Position numbers and translations under genes: made by a program. From contig JAVIAB010000073.1 of the NCBI GenBank assembly GCA_032433765.1, positions 55,727,565 through 55,791,564 of the forward strand: a DNA stretch of 64,000 nucleotides. Reading direction: 5' to 3'. How positions within the stretch are numbered: the first letter of the stretch is position 1; the number at the start of each line of letters is the position of its first letter. The stretch comes from Megaustenia siamemsis (Eukaryota; Mollusca; Gastropoda; Stylommatophora; Ariophantidae). The notes under the pieces are model-generated. The model saw only the letters and a list, made by a program, of their open reading frames with translations. It was not told the origin of the DNA and did not search any database. This document shows, one piece after another, positions 34,061 through 45,392 of the stretch.

Positions 34061-34477
34061 CCTGAGTAAATGGGAGTGAAAGGTTGCAGTGCTTTATTTC
34101 AACGGTGTTTCTTTCATTAAGAATCCCACTCATGCCGCCTTTGTTTCATCTTATTCAATTACAGAGATGTGTAACTTTATTATCTGCACAAATTAATGGG
34201 CGAACAAACTCGTTTTTCTAGATGTTATTCCTTCCAAACTTGATTCATTGATTCTGGAGGATTTCCAAGACACACTCATTACTGCCTACTTTAGAGGCCA
34301 TATCCCTAACGATATTCTATCTGGATCTCGCCATAAGAGACAAACAAATGCCTACTTTGGCATTATTCACTGTGGCTGGTTTAGCTATAAAAGTGCATTT
34401 AAGAGATTCAGATAATATTTAAAAAAGGACGCGTTTAGTTTTCGGAATTATTCGCTTGCGTGTCCTGCTATATCTCC
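34061..34477. other. Unannotated stretch
   Basis: No gene or repeat recognised before the 32-bp array. Confidence 0.35.
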
Positions 34478-34857
34478 TGCCAAGAGACAAGATTTTCCAC
34501 AATAAGTATCTGCCAAAAGACACGATTTTGTACAATACATATCAATAAAGAGACAAGATTTTGTAAAATACATATCTATAAAGAGACAGGATTTTGTAAA
34601 ATACATATCTATAAAGAGACAAGATTTTGTAAAATACATATCTATAAAGAGACAAGATTTTGTAAAATACATATCTATAAAGAGACAAGATTTTGTAAAA
34701 TACATATTTATAAAGAGACAAGATTTTGTAAAATACATATCTATAAAGAGACAAGATTTTGTAAAATGCATATCTATAAAGAGACAAGATTTTGTAAAAT
34801 AAGAGTCTGCCAGGAGACACAATTGTATACAATAAGTATCTACCAAGAGATAAGATT
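34478..34857. repeat. 32-bp minisatellite, left part
   Basis: About twelve copies of a 32-bp unit with AAGAGACAAGATTTTGTAAA and ATACATATCTAT. Frames of about 130 codons are open on both strands through the array. Interrupted by a SINE-A. Confidence 0.93.
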
Positions 34858-35106
34858 ATAGCTCAGTGGTTAGTGAACTGGACTACTACGGACAAGGGGT
34901 AGGGTTCTATCCCAACCGACGGCTCCGGGTTCACCCAGCCTTAAATGGGTACCGGATTTTTTCTGGGAAAGTAAAAGCAGCACGGGCGTAATACCGACCA
35001 CATTACCCCAAAAATCATGTGCTGAAGGTCTGTAAAATATAGGGTCACTAACACCATATTTCCCTATACGCCACTTGGCGTGACGGGGGGTACTTTACTT
35101 TTTTTT
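34858..35106 (+). mobile_element. SINE-A in the minisatellite, 13-bp TSD
   Basis: AAGAGATAAGATT at 34845-34857 and 35107-35119, perfect. The copy lacks the first 11 bases (GGGAGCCGCGA), starting at ATAGCTCAGTGG, so box A survives. Ends TTTACTTTTTT. Confidence 0.94.
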
Positions 35107-35205
35107 AAGAGATAAGATTGTGTACAATAAGAGTCTGCCAAGAGGCAAGATTGTGTACAATAAGATGCCAAGAGACAAGATTCTATACAATAATTATCTG
35201 TGAAA
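35107..35205. repeat. 32-bp minisatellite, right part
   Basis: Three diverged units continuing the array after the SINE-A. Confidence 0.8.
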
Positions 35206-35237
35206 AAACAATTTTCTACCAAAATATATCAGTAAGC

Positions 35238-35300
35238 AAGATATCGGAGAGTCAACGCTGTGTCGGAGAGTCAACGCTGTGTCGGAGAGCCAACGCTGTG
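35238..35300. repeat. 19-bp triplication
   Basis: CGGAGAGTCAACGCTGTGT repeated three times. Confidence 0.9.
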
Positions 35301-35399
35301 ACAAGAGTGCTTTATGAGTACTAACGTTTAAAAATAACGTCGAAGTGGCACTTTATTCCCGTTTCTCTTTGGTAAGAATCAAACACTTCTTTCATTTAA

Positions 35400-35835
35400 G
35401 ATCATCATCATCATCATCAAGTACCCGGCCTGCTGGCGTAGGTGATCAAGTCTCTCCACAACTTTCGATCTCGATAGTTATTTATCATTTCTGTTGTTGA
35501 CCTTCTGCCAAAGCCATTCTCTTAAGCTGTCTGGTATCTTTTCTCTTTGCTTCCCTCTATCTCGTCGTCCCTCAATTGTTCCAGTTGTTACAATATATTC
35601 CAGCTGTTCTCTTCTCATAACGTGGCCAAAAAATGATGATTGTTTCTTCCTAATATTGGAAATTATCTCTCTTTTGACTTTGGCCTCTTTCAGAACGTTT
35701 CATTACTCTTCTTAGCTGTCCATGGTATTCTCAACATTCTTCTGTAAAACCACATATCTACAGACTCCAGTGATTTTCTTGTCTGTAATCTTATATCTAA
35801 AATAGACAGAAAAATAACAATCTGTGAGCTTACCT
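35400..35835 (-). pseudogene. LINE-G 3' end
   Basis: Begins with the reversed (GATGAT)n tail. The minus frame includes RLQTRKSLESVDMWFYRRML and RIPWTAKKSN. Frameshifted after that. Confidence 0.83.
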
Positions 35836-36059
35836 TTTTCTCTTTTGGACCGCAAGGTACGCATATATTTCTTCTATTTAGCTTACAAGACACTTCTTTA
35901 TTGCTTCCAATGTAACACTGCAAAACACTTCATTTACAAGTGACTTCTTTGTTTCTACTGTAACACTGCAGTATACTTCATCGGCAAGAGCAGCACCACA
36001 AGTCACGCATTTAATGTGTGTTTTTATTCAGACCTATAAATACATCTTTAACATTTCTG

Positions 36060-36292
36060 TTTACTATTGCAGGGCATTTCTCTTGTATCTATTTACTACT
36101 TGCTAGCCATGTCTCTAATGATTACATTTACAAAAGATAAACACATTTCTCTTGTTTCTATTTACTACTTGCTAGTCATGTCTCTAATGGTTACATTTAC
36201 AACAGATAAACACATTTCTCTTGTTTCTATTTACTACTTGCTAGTCATGTCTCTAATGGTTACATTTACAACAGATAAACACATTTATATTG
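36060..36292. repeat. 69-bp triplication
   Basis: Three and a bit copies of a 69-bp unit with ACACATTTCTCTTGTTTCTA and CATGTCTCTAATGGTTACAT. The 78-aa open frame reflects the 23-codon period. Confidence 0.92.
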
Positions 36293-36804
36293 TTTATAAG
36301 TAGCACTACAAGTCACTTGTTACTATTTAACATGAGAACAATACACACATTTGATATTGAGCCACGACTACTTTCGATGACAAAATGTTGCCTCTGCTGA
36401 ACGTTGCGGTCGATTCCCTGATGGTAAAAAATTATAAGTATATAAGTCTTTTAGTTGAGTAAAAAGCAGGGCCCGTTATGACGAAATGTAAAATAGTTAC
36501 TCCAGCCAGTTTGACATAATCTTTCTGGACATATTAACACACAACTAACATACGTGCCGAGTCATTGCAACATACACTACAGAGCTCATACTAGCCGAGT
36601 CAGTCATCGCTAAAATGTACTATAAACAGAGAGTAATAACGGCATAGTCTTCGTTAAAAGCAATAAACTTACGACAAAAGAGCACATACGAAAGATAGGG
36701 TTTTCGATTTGATCACAATTTATCCTATATGGCAAGATTTAATGGAAGCCACAATAACATAGTTGAACAAAAATTACTTTTAAAAAATGGTATAATTGAG
36801 TTAT

Positions 36805-37100
36805 TGAGTTATTTGCGGGTCATCATCATTGCACTCCGAACATGTCCATAGGTGCTCAGATACCGTCCTCAGTAATTCCCTCAGTGTCCACAGACTGACG
36901 ACTCCAGTTCTATGTAGGTTGATAAGTCTTCTTACATGGCCACTAAAACGGTATAATGTCTCAACTCAGAGTAGTAGTCATAAACAGAGAGAAATTGAGA
37001 AAGATTGTTGCAACTGTCAATGATTCCAAGCATCATAAGATTTATAGGATAGGAAGAAGGGAACGCGGAATACCCTACCTTCTGCAAATAGTTTTAAATT
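36805..37100 (+). repeat. R5 dispersed repeat, copy 1
   Basis: Shares CATTGCACTCCGAACATGTC, ATAGGTGCTCAGAT and GACTGACGACTCCAG with 62120-62285. A right-hand part (GAGAAAGATTGTTGCAACTG, GGATAGGAAG) also resembles 32320-32410. Class unknown. Confidence 0.6.
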
Positions 37101-37114
37101 TACATCACTTGCAC

Positions 37115-37125
37115 GCACGCACGCA

Positions 37126-37173
<48 letters not shown>

Positions 37174-37176
37174 CCT
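37115..37176. repeat. (GCAC)n then (AT)n microsatellite
   Basis: CACGCACGCACGCACG followed by about 20 AT units. Confidence 0.92.
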
Positions 37177-38150
37177 ATTATAAAATCAAATGTTGCAATT
37201 TCTTCATATGCATATAAAATTACATTAAAAAAATTATTTGTATTCTGCGGCTTTGATGCCAAAGTTGTGTTCCAAAATGTTGCTATTTGGGAAATCTACT
37301 TCCTTTTTATAACAATAAAGATGTCAGATAGCCTCCGTTATATTTGTTGCATTCTATTGAATCATGAAAGAAATACAAAAAATAACTTGTAAAAGGGAAA
37401 TCATTGAATTCTAACGTGATGTAATCTGTAATTTGATTTAATTTATAAATCTTCTCCGCTAGTTTGTTTAGTCGATGAATGAAATATTCAGCTCACATGC
37501 AAAATGAACGATACTGCATTTGGTTGCAACATAATTGTTGTTATTTTACATGTTCAGAAACGCTTTCGTCAACATTTACAACATTCACAACTTGAATTGT
37601 ACTTTTAATATTTTTATTGCAGGTTGATTTGATTTCTCTGTTGTAAATGTCTATTTTGGATTGATTTGAATTGTGCGGTGTTTATTATTTCAACTTCAGG
37701 TTGATAACTTCATGTTGATGTGAGTTTTATGTTTCATATTTCACTTTTAAGTTGATTTAAATTGTCTGTTTCATGTTTAAATTTCAGGTTGATTTGGTTT
37801 GTTTCTTAATGTTATAGTCAGCTTGTTTTGTATGCATTCACAGAGATTACATTTTCTTTCTTCTGCAGTTGCTTTTCTGTTGATATCGTTGAAGCTTACT
37901 TTGGTTGCTTGTCTTTTTTCTTTTCTTCCGAACATCCATAGCGTAAATGTTTGCTCTACCATGATCACACCATTTATTTTGGTTTTGTTCACAATCAAAT
38001 TAGAACAACTGCCCCAGCATACGATGATGTATCTTTAAGACACATATATAACAAGATGAATAAATATGTCACCCACATCTCGTCTTAAATATAAAGCTAC
38101 CTGCCTCCTTTAGAGCGCTTAGAAGTGGAATCAAACTATATTTTTTCCCC
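37177..38150. other. Unannotated stretch
   Basis: No clear gene. From 37610 to 37800 the phrase TTTCAGGTTGATTTGATTT-like recurs at irregular spacing, a faint old tandem repeat. A poly-G run of about 17 lies at 38152-38168. Confidence 0.45.
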
Positions 38151-38204
38151 AGGGGGGGGGGGGGGGGGTAGGGGGTGTGGTTCGACGTCGACCTATGAAC
38201 AGAA

Positions 38205-38463
38205 GAGGGAGCCGCGATGGCTCAGTGGTTAGTTAACTGGACTACAAAGGACAAGAGGCCCGGTTCGATCCTGATCGACGGCTTCCGGGTTCACCCAGTC
38301 TTAAATGGGTACCTGATTTTTCTGGGAAAGTAAAGCGGTACGGGCGTAATACAAACCACTTTAACCAAAAAAATAATGTGCCGATGGTCTGTACAAATGA
38401 TGGTCACTAACACCATATTCCCTATACGCCACTTGGCGTGACGGGAGCTCTTTACCTTTTTTT
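38205..38463 (+). mobile_element. SINE-A inside SINE-C, 11-bp TSD
   Basis: Perfect TATGAACAGAA at 38194-38204 and 38464-38474. Full-length copy with box A TGGCTCAGTGG and box B GGTTCGATCC. Confidence 0.94.
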
Positions 38464-38776
38464 TATGAACAGAAAGTCCCGCTCTCAATTTCACCAGCGG
38501 GGATATTTATTTATTTATTTGTTTCCAATAATAATGAACGATATAACCCGTGGTATCTTTATGGCTTTACCCATCCATGGCTTCTGGTTAGTGAGACCTG
38601 GTGTCTGGCCCTCTCGGAAAACAACACAAACCAGGAGGTCCTGTGTGCTCTCGTGCACATTTAAATAAAACAATTGATAATTAGAAATCGAAATGAGTAG
38701 GCCAAAATGGCCGAGGCTCGGGAAATTCACCCCACGCCATTTCAACCCACGCCATTTCAACCCACGCCATGGGATC

Positions 38777-38981
38777 AATTTTTTTTTTTCGTTCACCAGC
38801 TTTTACCTCTGACGAAGAATCCTAGAGACTAGGAACTGAATTTTGCGTGTTAATCCATTTTTCCCTGGTAGCCGTGTGCACATGGATCCCTCGCCGCACA
38901 GGCAGATAACTCCGTCTTCTGAGGAACTCATTGAAATAATCAACGCCCTCCATAGGATCAAAATGGGAAAAATCGAGCTCA
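38777..38981 (-). mobile_element. SINE-D fragment inside SINE-C, 10-bp TSD
   Basis: CCATGGGATC at 38767-38776 and 38982-38991. Reversed relative to the copy at 40105: oligo-T at the left, then CCTAGAGACTAGGAACTGAA (a 6-bp-stem dyad), AATCCATTTTTCCCTGG and CGCACAGGCAGATAACTCCG. The tRNA head is missing. Confidence 0.8.
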
Positions 38982-39402
38982 CCATGGGATCCCAGGCCGT
39001 GTTACAATGTTCATGCACACGGATCAGGGGTCTGCTCGAAGATTGTGGATATTTCTAGAGGAAAACCGGATTACCTATTGATTCATCCGGAGTGCATCAA
39101 TGATGATCCTGACATAACATAACATAATATAATCAATATGCAATAATAATGCATAGTTCTTGCACAAGTTCAACATTTAAACTTAAACTGTTTAATAATA
39201 TAAATAGCTGCTTAAGTAGATTATCAGAAGACCTATCAGGATGAAAGAGAACAATTTATTCCAGTATTTCATTGATTGAGATCGCGAACTTTAGATAAAC
39301 TGATGCGAACTACGTTCTTTATTTAAAGTCATATATGTATTTTAGTAGGAAACACGGGGTATTTTTCTTTCAAATGTAATGCATTGCTTTGTGTATATTT
39401 TG

Positions 39403-39407
<5 letters not shown>

Positions 39408-39437
<30 letters not shown>
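39408..39437. repeat. (AT)n microsatellite
   Basis: About 15 AT units. Confidence 0.9.
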
Positions 39438-39441
<4 letters not shown>

Positions 39442-39579
39442 GATGAAAATATTAGTAGTATACTACATTAAATGTGTCCTCTTTTCGATTATTTAATGAA
39501 TTACTTAATTCTGAACATTATCAAACTGTAGTACAGGCACAATACAGTCAAAACAGCAAGAGTCAAGAACAAGGCACCC

Positions 39580-40070
39580 GCATCTTTAAAATGTAAAATA
39601 TTTCGTTGTTAAAAGTTGAATAATGCATCCCCCAAAACTCTCAGAATTGTCATTTCTTTTATCTTGTTATTGAACAAGTAACATCAAATGATGGACAAGT
39701 CAGTCTAGAACCATCAAAGCAAGACACAGAGCGAAATGGCGCTCCATGGTAGACAACCTTCGATGCGAAGACGGCACCCAATGATGATGACGTTGTTGTG
39801 AGCATTACCCGCTATTCACACATAAATATTGACCCTAGCTAGAAATGTTAATTTTTGTGTGTGTGGTGTCACGAAATTGAAAACACTCCCATAAAATATC
39901 AGTTTTAAGAGTGAGAGGAACGTACCAGGCTCAGGGCATGTTCGTCCGTAAATGCTGACAAGTGTCCGAGATTAAACTAAAATGCCAGTTTGAGATGAAA
40001 ACAAACAGCTGTGTTTAGTATGATCAAGAACTGCATAAGATAATGAACACACATTCACTACTGCGATGCT
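39580..40070 (+). repeat. R6 dispersed repeat, copy 2, with LINE-A insertion
   Basis: Landmarks shared with copy 1: TCGTTGTTAAAAGTTGAATA near 39604, AAAATATCAGTTTTAAGAG near 39894 and AAAATGCCAGTTTGAGATGA near 39979. CATCCCCCAAAACTCTCAGA (39627-39646) recurs reversed at 62672-62690. A LINE-A 3' end at 39690-39795 interrupts it. Confidence 0.5.
39690..39795 (+). pseudogene. LINE-A 3' end scrap
   Basis: CATCAAAGCAAGACACAGAG, AATGGCGCTCCATGGTAGAC and CGATGCGAAGACGGCACCCA, then ATGATGATGA. Matches 5180-5262. Confidence 0.8.
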
Positions 40071-40104
40071 GGTTCTATATACATCACTTGCTTTAACATT
40101 TACC

Positions 40105-40442
40105 ATAAGGGAGGACTGGTTGGTCTCAAGGCAAGACGCCCGCCTTGAGAAAGAGAGGTTGTGGGTTCAAATCCTGGCTGCACCAGTTGGGATTTTTATT
40201 TATGATTTCTCTCTGCGGCAACCACTCCTGGTCTTAACAGAGAGGCCCAGCTTGAAACGTCAGTTACTCATCGACGGGAAAAATAGGAATTCCTCCGAAG
40301 TCGGAGGTATCTGCCTGTGCGTCGAGGGACCCCTGTGCACACGGCTGCCAAGGAAAAATGGATTAACACACAAAATTCAGTTCCTAGTCTCTAGGGACTT
40401 CGTCAGAAGTAAAAGCTGGCGAACGAAGGAAAAAAAAACATT
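40105..40442 (+). mobile_element. SINE-D, plus strand
   Basis: tRNA-like head of leucine/serine type (GGACTGGTTGGTCTCAAGGC) with box B GGGTTCAAATCC (40162-40173, perfect). The body runs through GGAATTCCTCCGAAGTCGGA, CCCCTGTGCACACGGCTGCC and AGTTCCTAGTCTCTAGGGAC to an A-rich end (GGAAAAAAAAAC). Confidence 0.75.
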
Positions 40443-40502
40443 TACCATGATTCCTGTAATACCGCTCTGCCCCCGAGCATTTACCTAATGTAACGTTGAT
40501 AT

Positions 40503-40762
40503 CCCGCTTGTTTACGATGAATGATGATATCGTATGACAGGGAACAGTTGGCTGTGTTCACTTTCTGCGCGGTTTCGCCTTATGTCTTTTGGCGTGTGCT
40601 GAGACTGCTACGATGGGGACTACAGTTACCTTTCTTTGTTTGGGAGATGAGTTAGTAATTCGGATGATTCCACTGGCACGGGCGGTTGAGCAATTATGGA
40701 TTTTAATTCGTTTGCTGTGATACCGAGGCCTTCCATAACCAATAATAATAATAATAATAAAC
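40503..40762 (+). repeat. R3 repeat copy with AAT tail
   Basis: 3' 240 bp of R3, ending CCATAACC then (AATAAT)n. The simple-repeat end suggests that R3 is a retroposon. A 71-aa minus frame (40558-40773) is nearly shared with 53827-54018, but because the DNA itself is conserved this is weak evidence of coding. Confidence 0.85.
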
Positions 40763-41164
40763 GTTAAGATCATATTGACTGAGGGAGCCTTTTATTCCGA
40801 GACATAACATATTAGTTATATAAACTAAACATGAAATCATTTGTAACATACACTAGCGTGCTATTCTTGCAAATAATGCTGTGATATTCAAGAAGGATGC
40901 TTCAATATCATTTGGAATGTGAGATATGTTCGACTTTGATCCCAAGATTTCACAAGAAAATGTGATAAGACAAACATCTTGGAAGTAAATCTTTAAATGT
41001 TAAAAAAATATATTATTTTTGCTTATGTTTCAAGTTATAAAGACAAAACATCCAGAACATATTGTCACAGTGTTGTTGTTTTTGTTTTGAAATAACAAGC
41101 CAGACGTTTCACTCATGTTAGAAAATTGTGTTGGTGGTTTCACTCTTTATCGATACTCTTGTTG

Positions 41165-41735
41165 GTGGTTAACCTCAGATGGAAGATGTACAAAAGAGGT
41201 GAGATGCAGAATGGCTCACTCAGGCAAAAGCAGCTTTCCAAAAAATGAGGAAAATACCATGCAATCCATTTTTGACAATAGAAACAAGAAAAAGAGTTCT
41301 TAAATGTTACGTAGAGCCAGTCTTAACATATGGATGCGAGTCATGGAAAATAGGACAACAGACAAGAAAATCACTGGAGTCTGTAGAAATGTGGTTTTAC
41401 AGAAGAATGTTGAGAATACCATGGACAGCTAAGAAGAGTAATGAAGATGTTCTAAGAGAGGTCAAAGCAAAAAGAGAGCTAATTTACAATATTAAGAAGA
41501 AACAATCATCATTTGTTGGCCATGTAATGAGAAGAGAACAACTGGAATATATTGTAAACAACTGGAAAAATTGAGGGACGAAGAGATAGAGGGAAGCAAA
41601 GAGAAAAAATAACAGACAGCTTAAGAGAATGGCTTTGGCAGAAGGTCAACAACAGAAATGATAAATAGCTGCCGAGATCGAAAGTTGTGGAGAGACATGG
41701 TCACCTACGCCACTAGGCCCGGTACTTAATGATCT
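41165..41735 (+). pseudogene. LINE-G C-terminal region
   Basis: Starts LTSDGRCTKEV in one frame. The 109-aa frame 41245-41574 then gives KRVLKCYVEPVLTYGCESWK, RKSLESVEMWFYRRMLRIPW, TAKKSNEDVLREVKAKREL and FVGHVMRREQLEYIV. After one frameshift the rest of the end (CRDRKLWRDMVTYATRPG) runs to 41730. Best LINE-G copy here; still lacks RT palm and endonuclease. Confidence 0.85.
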
Positions 41736-42159
41736 TGGTGGTTTCACTCTTTATCGATATTCTAATTGGTGGTTTCACGCTTTATCGATACCCTTGTTGA
41801 TGGTTTCACTCTTTATCGATATTCTAGTTGGTGATTTCACTCTTTATCGATACTCTAATTGGTGGTTTCACGCTTTATCGATACTCGTGCTGGAGTTTTA
41901 AATTTGCTGAGTGATTCACTCTTTACTGATACTCTACAGATAGTTACACTATTCATTGATATTCTTGCTAATGGGTGCGCTTTTAATCGATAGTCTCGCT
42001 GATAGATTCATTCTTTATCGGTAAACTTCCGGTGGTTTTACTCTTCGTGTAAAGTGTTGCTGGTGATTTAACACTTCCTATACAATTTCATGACACGAAA
42101 GACGAATGTGGCTGACCACCATGAAAGAGATTGGAGCCTCATCACGTACTAGTCCAGAG

Positions 42160-42345
42160 GACGCCATTGAGAGGAATTTGAAGGTAACAGAGACAGAGGC
42201 AGACCAAGACTAACATGGACGAGTAACATCAAAAGATGGACAAACCAGCCTATGACAACCTGCACATCAAGGTAAGCGACATAGCAGAATGGCGCTCCAT
42301 GGTAGTCAACCTTCGTTGCGGAGATGGCACTCGATGATGATGAAA
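42160..42345 (+). pseudogene. LINE-A 3' end
   Basis: GGCAGACCAAGACTAACATG, GACGAGTAACATCAAAAG, AATGGCGCTCCATGGTAGTC and a GATGATGAAA end. Matches 5105-5262. Confidence 0.85.
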
Positions 42346-42460
42346 CAATTTGTTGGTGGTTTCACTCTTTATCGAGATTCTTTCTGGTATTATCAACACT
42401 ATTGATAATGGTTGTTTCACTTCTCGACATTCTTCCTAGTGACTTCTTATGTATGCAGAT

Positions 42461-43735
42461 AAACACTTCAATAGAAACATAAAAACAGTTCGTTTTGCAC
42501 TTAATGTCACAGACGGAAGGCGAGAAATTGTTGAAGATAAAGTGCTCGCCTCAAGTTTTGAAGTTCAGGTTCAATGTTAATCATATTTGAGATTGAATGT
42601 ACAAACCTATCGAACACGGAAAGTATAAATTAAAGACCATTTTAATTTTGAGAAAGCAAAACCACAAGTGGTAATTAAAAGTGGAAAAAGATTACACCTC
42701 ACCTCGCTGCTGATCAAAAAGTTCAGAGAATAATAAAGATCTGCATACAAAAAACATAATTTGAGCAAACTTTCCTAGATTCCCTCAGGGGTATTTCTTG
42801 TGATTTGTTCAACAAAGTCTGAAACGAAGGCACAGAGACGAGTGAGAAGGGTGGAGAAAAGATATAAGAACAAAAAGTTAAAACGGAAATATGAATACAG
42901 AAGGTGTGAAAAAAAAAGAAAAAATAATAATTTATAAAATAGGAAAAGACAATTAAGGTGGAAAAGAAATTATATATAATTTGATGGCAAGATAATCAAT
43001 GAAAACAACGTGACAAAAACCAAGAAAAGGAAATAAAATGAATAATGTAAATTACTAAATATAATGGCATTATGATATGCAAAGTTAAAAAAAAAATAGA
43101 CAAAAGCAAAACAATTTGAAGCAAATAAAAAGAAACTCACTCTTTACATTTTATATTTTCTCAAACAGAACTGATTTTCGCGCACATTTAAACGATAATT
43201 TTTCAATCAAATAAATTGTATTAATATGTTTAATATAATTTCAAACCAAATTTATTATATAACATTATTCTAGTATGAAACAACAGGCTGTGTGTGACAT
43301 TTGATTTTGTACAACTCAACATACAAAACACGTTCTGGAAGCATTTTTTCCCACGGTCATATACTGAACATAGCACTGTGAATGCTCCCAATATATAAAG
43401 TAAAATTTAATGAAGTTAAACCTATATATGTTCGGAAACTTATTTCTATCTGGAGACATTGAAGAATTCATGTTATTTTATCCAATTTGCAAGAATATTT
43501 CATGCAATGCTATATCGTGTCTTTAGTTAACATCTAATTAGTCGATTTATTAAAAATACTCGTGATGCAATTTTTTTTTATTTCCCAATTTTTCAATGTA
43601 ATAATTTATTAGCTAGCTCAGAGTTGTATACAAGGCGTGCTATTTATGTTTATGTTTTCTTCATGTTCTGAATAAAGTCAGTATAATTAGTGGGCTTAGG
43701 TATTGAGGCAGCCGACCATTCTCATTAAATATAGG
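42461..43735. other. Unannotated A+T-rich stretch
   Basis: No repeat unit or coding motif recognised, though GTTCTGGAAGC at 43335 echoes GCTCTGGAAGC at 52871. Confidence 0.45.
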
Positions 43736-43990
43736 GAATATCTTTATGGTATTGATTTTGTTGATGGGATTACCGGGGGTGACCATAGGGCTAGGGAATA
43801 AGGGCCGCATGTCCAATGCAGTCGCCATGAGGTGATTAAGTCAGAGATTTTATGTCACGTCCATTGGGAAAAGAAGAAAAAAAGTCCACCGAGATTTGAA
43901 CCATGTTCTCCTGATGTTGAGATCGAAAAGTTTATCAACTAGACCACCAACTCTGACGAAAAATATTTAGTGCTTGATAGCTGGAAACAC
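43736..43990 (-). mobile_element. SINE-B, minus strand
   Basis: Read on the minus strand the head gives TGGTCTAGTTG (full A-box match) and GGTTCAAATCTC (B box, one change), then a body shared with 45475-45708, including the complement of GGCCGC...GCAGTCGCCA. The 3' end lies near 43770. Confidence 0.7.
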
Positions 43991-44333
43991 CATCTCATAC
44001 AATGTCTTCTTCACTTAGAGTTGCTCTCTTTCCTTCTAAGTATAGCCATTGAACTGCCATAAGGAAGGTTCGCCACAGTAGATGTGGGGTGTTTCATAAA
44101 CAATTTGGTCTGGAAGAAACACCTTAGAAAAGGACCGTTACGCGAAAAAAACATATTCTATTCGAGTTATCCCCAATACTGCTCCACCGTCAGGTCACGC
44201 ATTTCTCGAAGCGTATGCTGAGTGGTTTACATATAAGGTTTTACTGTAGATGTCCCTGATTTTCCAGCTAGACATGCCTTAGCACCCTTTACTACACTCA
44301 TCAAGCTCTAAACATATACCATGACTGCCTTCA

Positions 44334-44350
44334 CCCCCCCCCCCCCCCCC
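44334..44350. repeat. Poly-C tract
   Basis: About 17 C residues, flanked by unique sequence. Confidence 0.95.
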
Positions 44351-44711
44351 CATCAATATCCTTCTCTTATTCTCATAAGAAATGATGAAAAAACTTGGCG
44401 GTGTACAAGAGCTTTATACACACATGGAAATCATAAGTGAAGAAGACTATATGCAGCCAGAGAATATATTCATTTACATGTGTTTTGTATTTTCTATTTT
44501 AATCTCGATGTAATATTGTGACAATTTATATAGCTATAAGGTTGTTCATTTGACATTCCAATGGAAGTGATTCGGTACCAATTACACATTCTCCATTTGA
44601 GAAAAATGTAAATGACTTCCAGATTTGTAGTCGTGGGAAGGCGGGTACATTAATTGCAACGAGGAAGAGTAATAGCAACGATCTTATTGTTGAGTAAACT
44701 GACAGTCTAGA

Positions 44712-45040
44712 ATGTATCCAAGCTCTATGATTAGGATACTTTCAATAATGAAAAAGACAAATGAAGACATCTTTAAAAAAGCTAAATATTGGAAAGAACA
44801 GGCTCACAACCACTATTCAACAGAAGAAATTAAAATAATATGGTTTAAAAAAAACAGCGGGCTTGAAAGAACAATAATGAAAGAAATAGCTCTAGAAAAA
44901 CGAGATAGGGGCAAACCAACACGAAGATGGTTTCAAGACATCATAGAGACCTTGAACATGATAACAACATTTGGTGACCTGGCTTAAAAGAGATTCTATC
45001 AGACATGCTCTGGTGAATTCAACGTTCTGCAAAGGGTATG
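44712..45040 (+). pseudogene. LINE-E C-terminal region
   Basis: A 91-aa frame: MIRILSIMKKTNEDIFKKAK, then IIWFKKNSGLERTIMKEIAL, then RGKPTRRWFQDIIETLNMIT. A shifted frame continues QTCSGEFNVLQRVCD. Same terminal domain as 21440-21735. Confidence 0.75.
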
Positions 45041-45049
45041 TGACCTGAT

Positions 45050-45390
45050 AGTTATAATCTTTGCTTAGCACACTTCTATATGGATCAGAAACTTGGACTT
45101 CCTATGAGGACAGGAGAGAAAGTTAAACAGTAGTTTTATGTGTGTTTAAAAAAAATAATGAACATCAAATGGCAGGACAAAGTATCCAACTATATCGTCT
45201 TGCAGCGAGCCATATTCCCATCCATCATGACAATAATTAGGAGTCGAAGATTAAAGTTCTTGGGTCACGTGAGAAGGATGAACAACAATCGTATTCCCAA
45301 AAAATCATTTTAATGTGGATAGCGGCGGAAAGAGACCATAGGGTGGACCAGCGCTGAGATACAAGGAGTCAGTAGTTGTAGTTAGTCGAA
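45050..45390 (+). pseudogene. LINE-F 3' region
   Basis: TLLYGSETWTSYEDRRE, then KWQDKVSNYIVLQRA and RLKFLGHVRRMNNNRIPKKS across stops. Counterpart of 32490-32810, which covers the terminus. Confidence 0.7.
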
Positions 45391-45392
45391 GG

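Larger units (their letters stand above)
38170..39125 (+). mobile_element. SINE-C hosting SINE-A and SINE-D
   Basis: SINE-C pieces in order: head 38170-38204, then 38464-38776 (GGTGTCTGGCCCTCTCGG, CAGGAGGTCCTGTGTGC, GTGCACATTTAAA in place of the usual CACGTTAAAG), then 38982-39125 (CCAGGCCGTG, GGATTACCTATTGATTCATC, ATAACATAAC tail). A 15-bp unit CCCACGCCATTTCAA repeats three times at 38731-38770. Confidence 0.75.
41128..42460. repeat. 31-bp minisatellite pierced by two LINE ends
   Basis: Units with GGTGGTTTCACTCTTTATCG and ATACTCT at 41128-41168, 41735-42070 (decaying rightward) and 42350-42455. The gaps are the LINE-G and LINE-A fragments. About ten recognisable units in all. Confidence 0.85.

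Noticed and set aside
34448..34861. Two overlapping 130-aa proteins on opposite strands
   Set aside because: Both are generated by the 32-bp tandem repeat and begin in flanking sequence without coding features.
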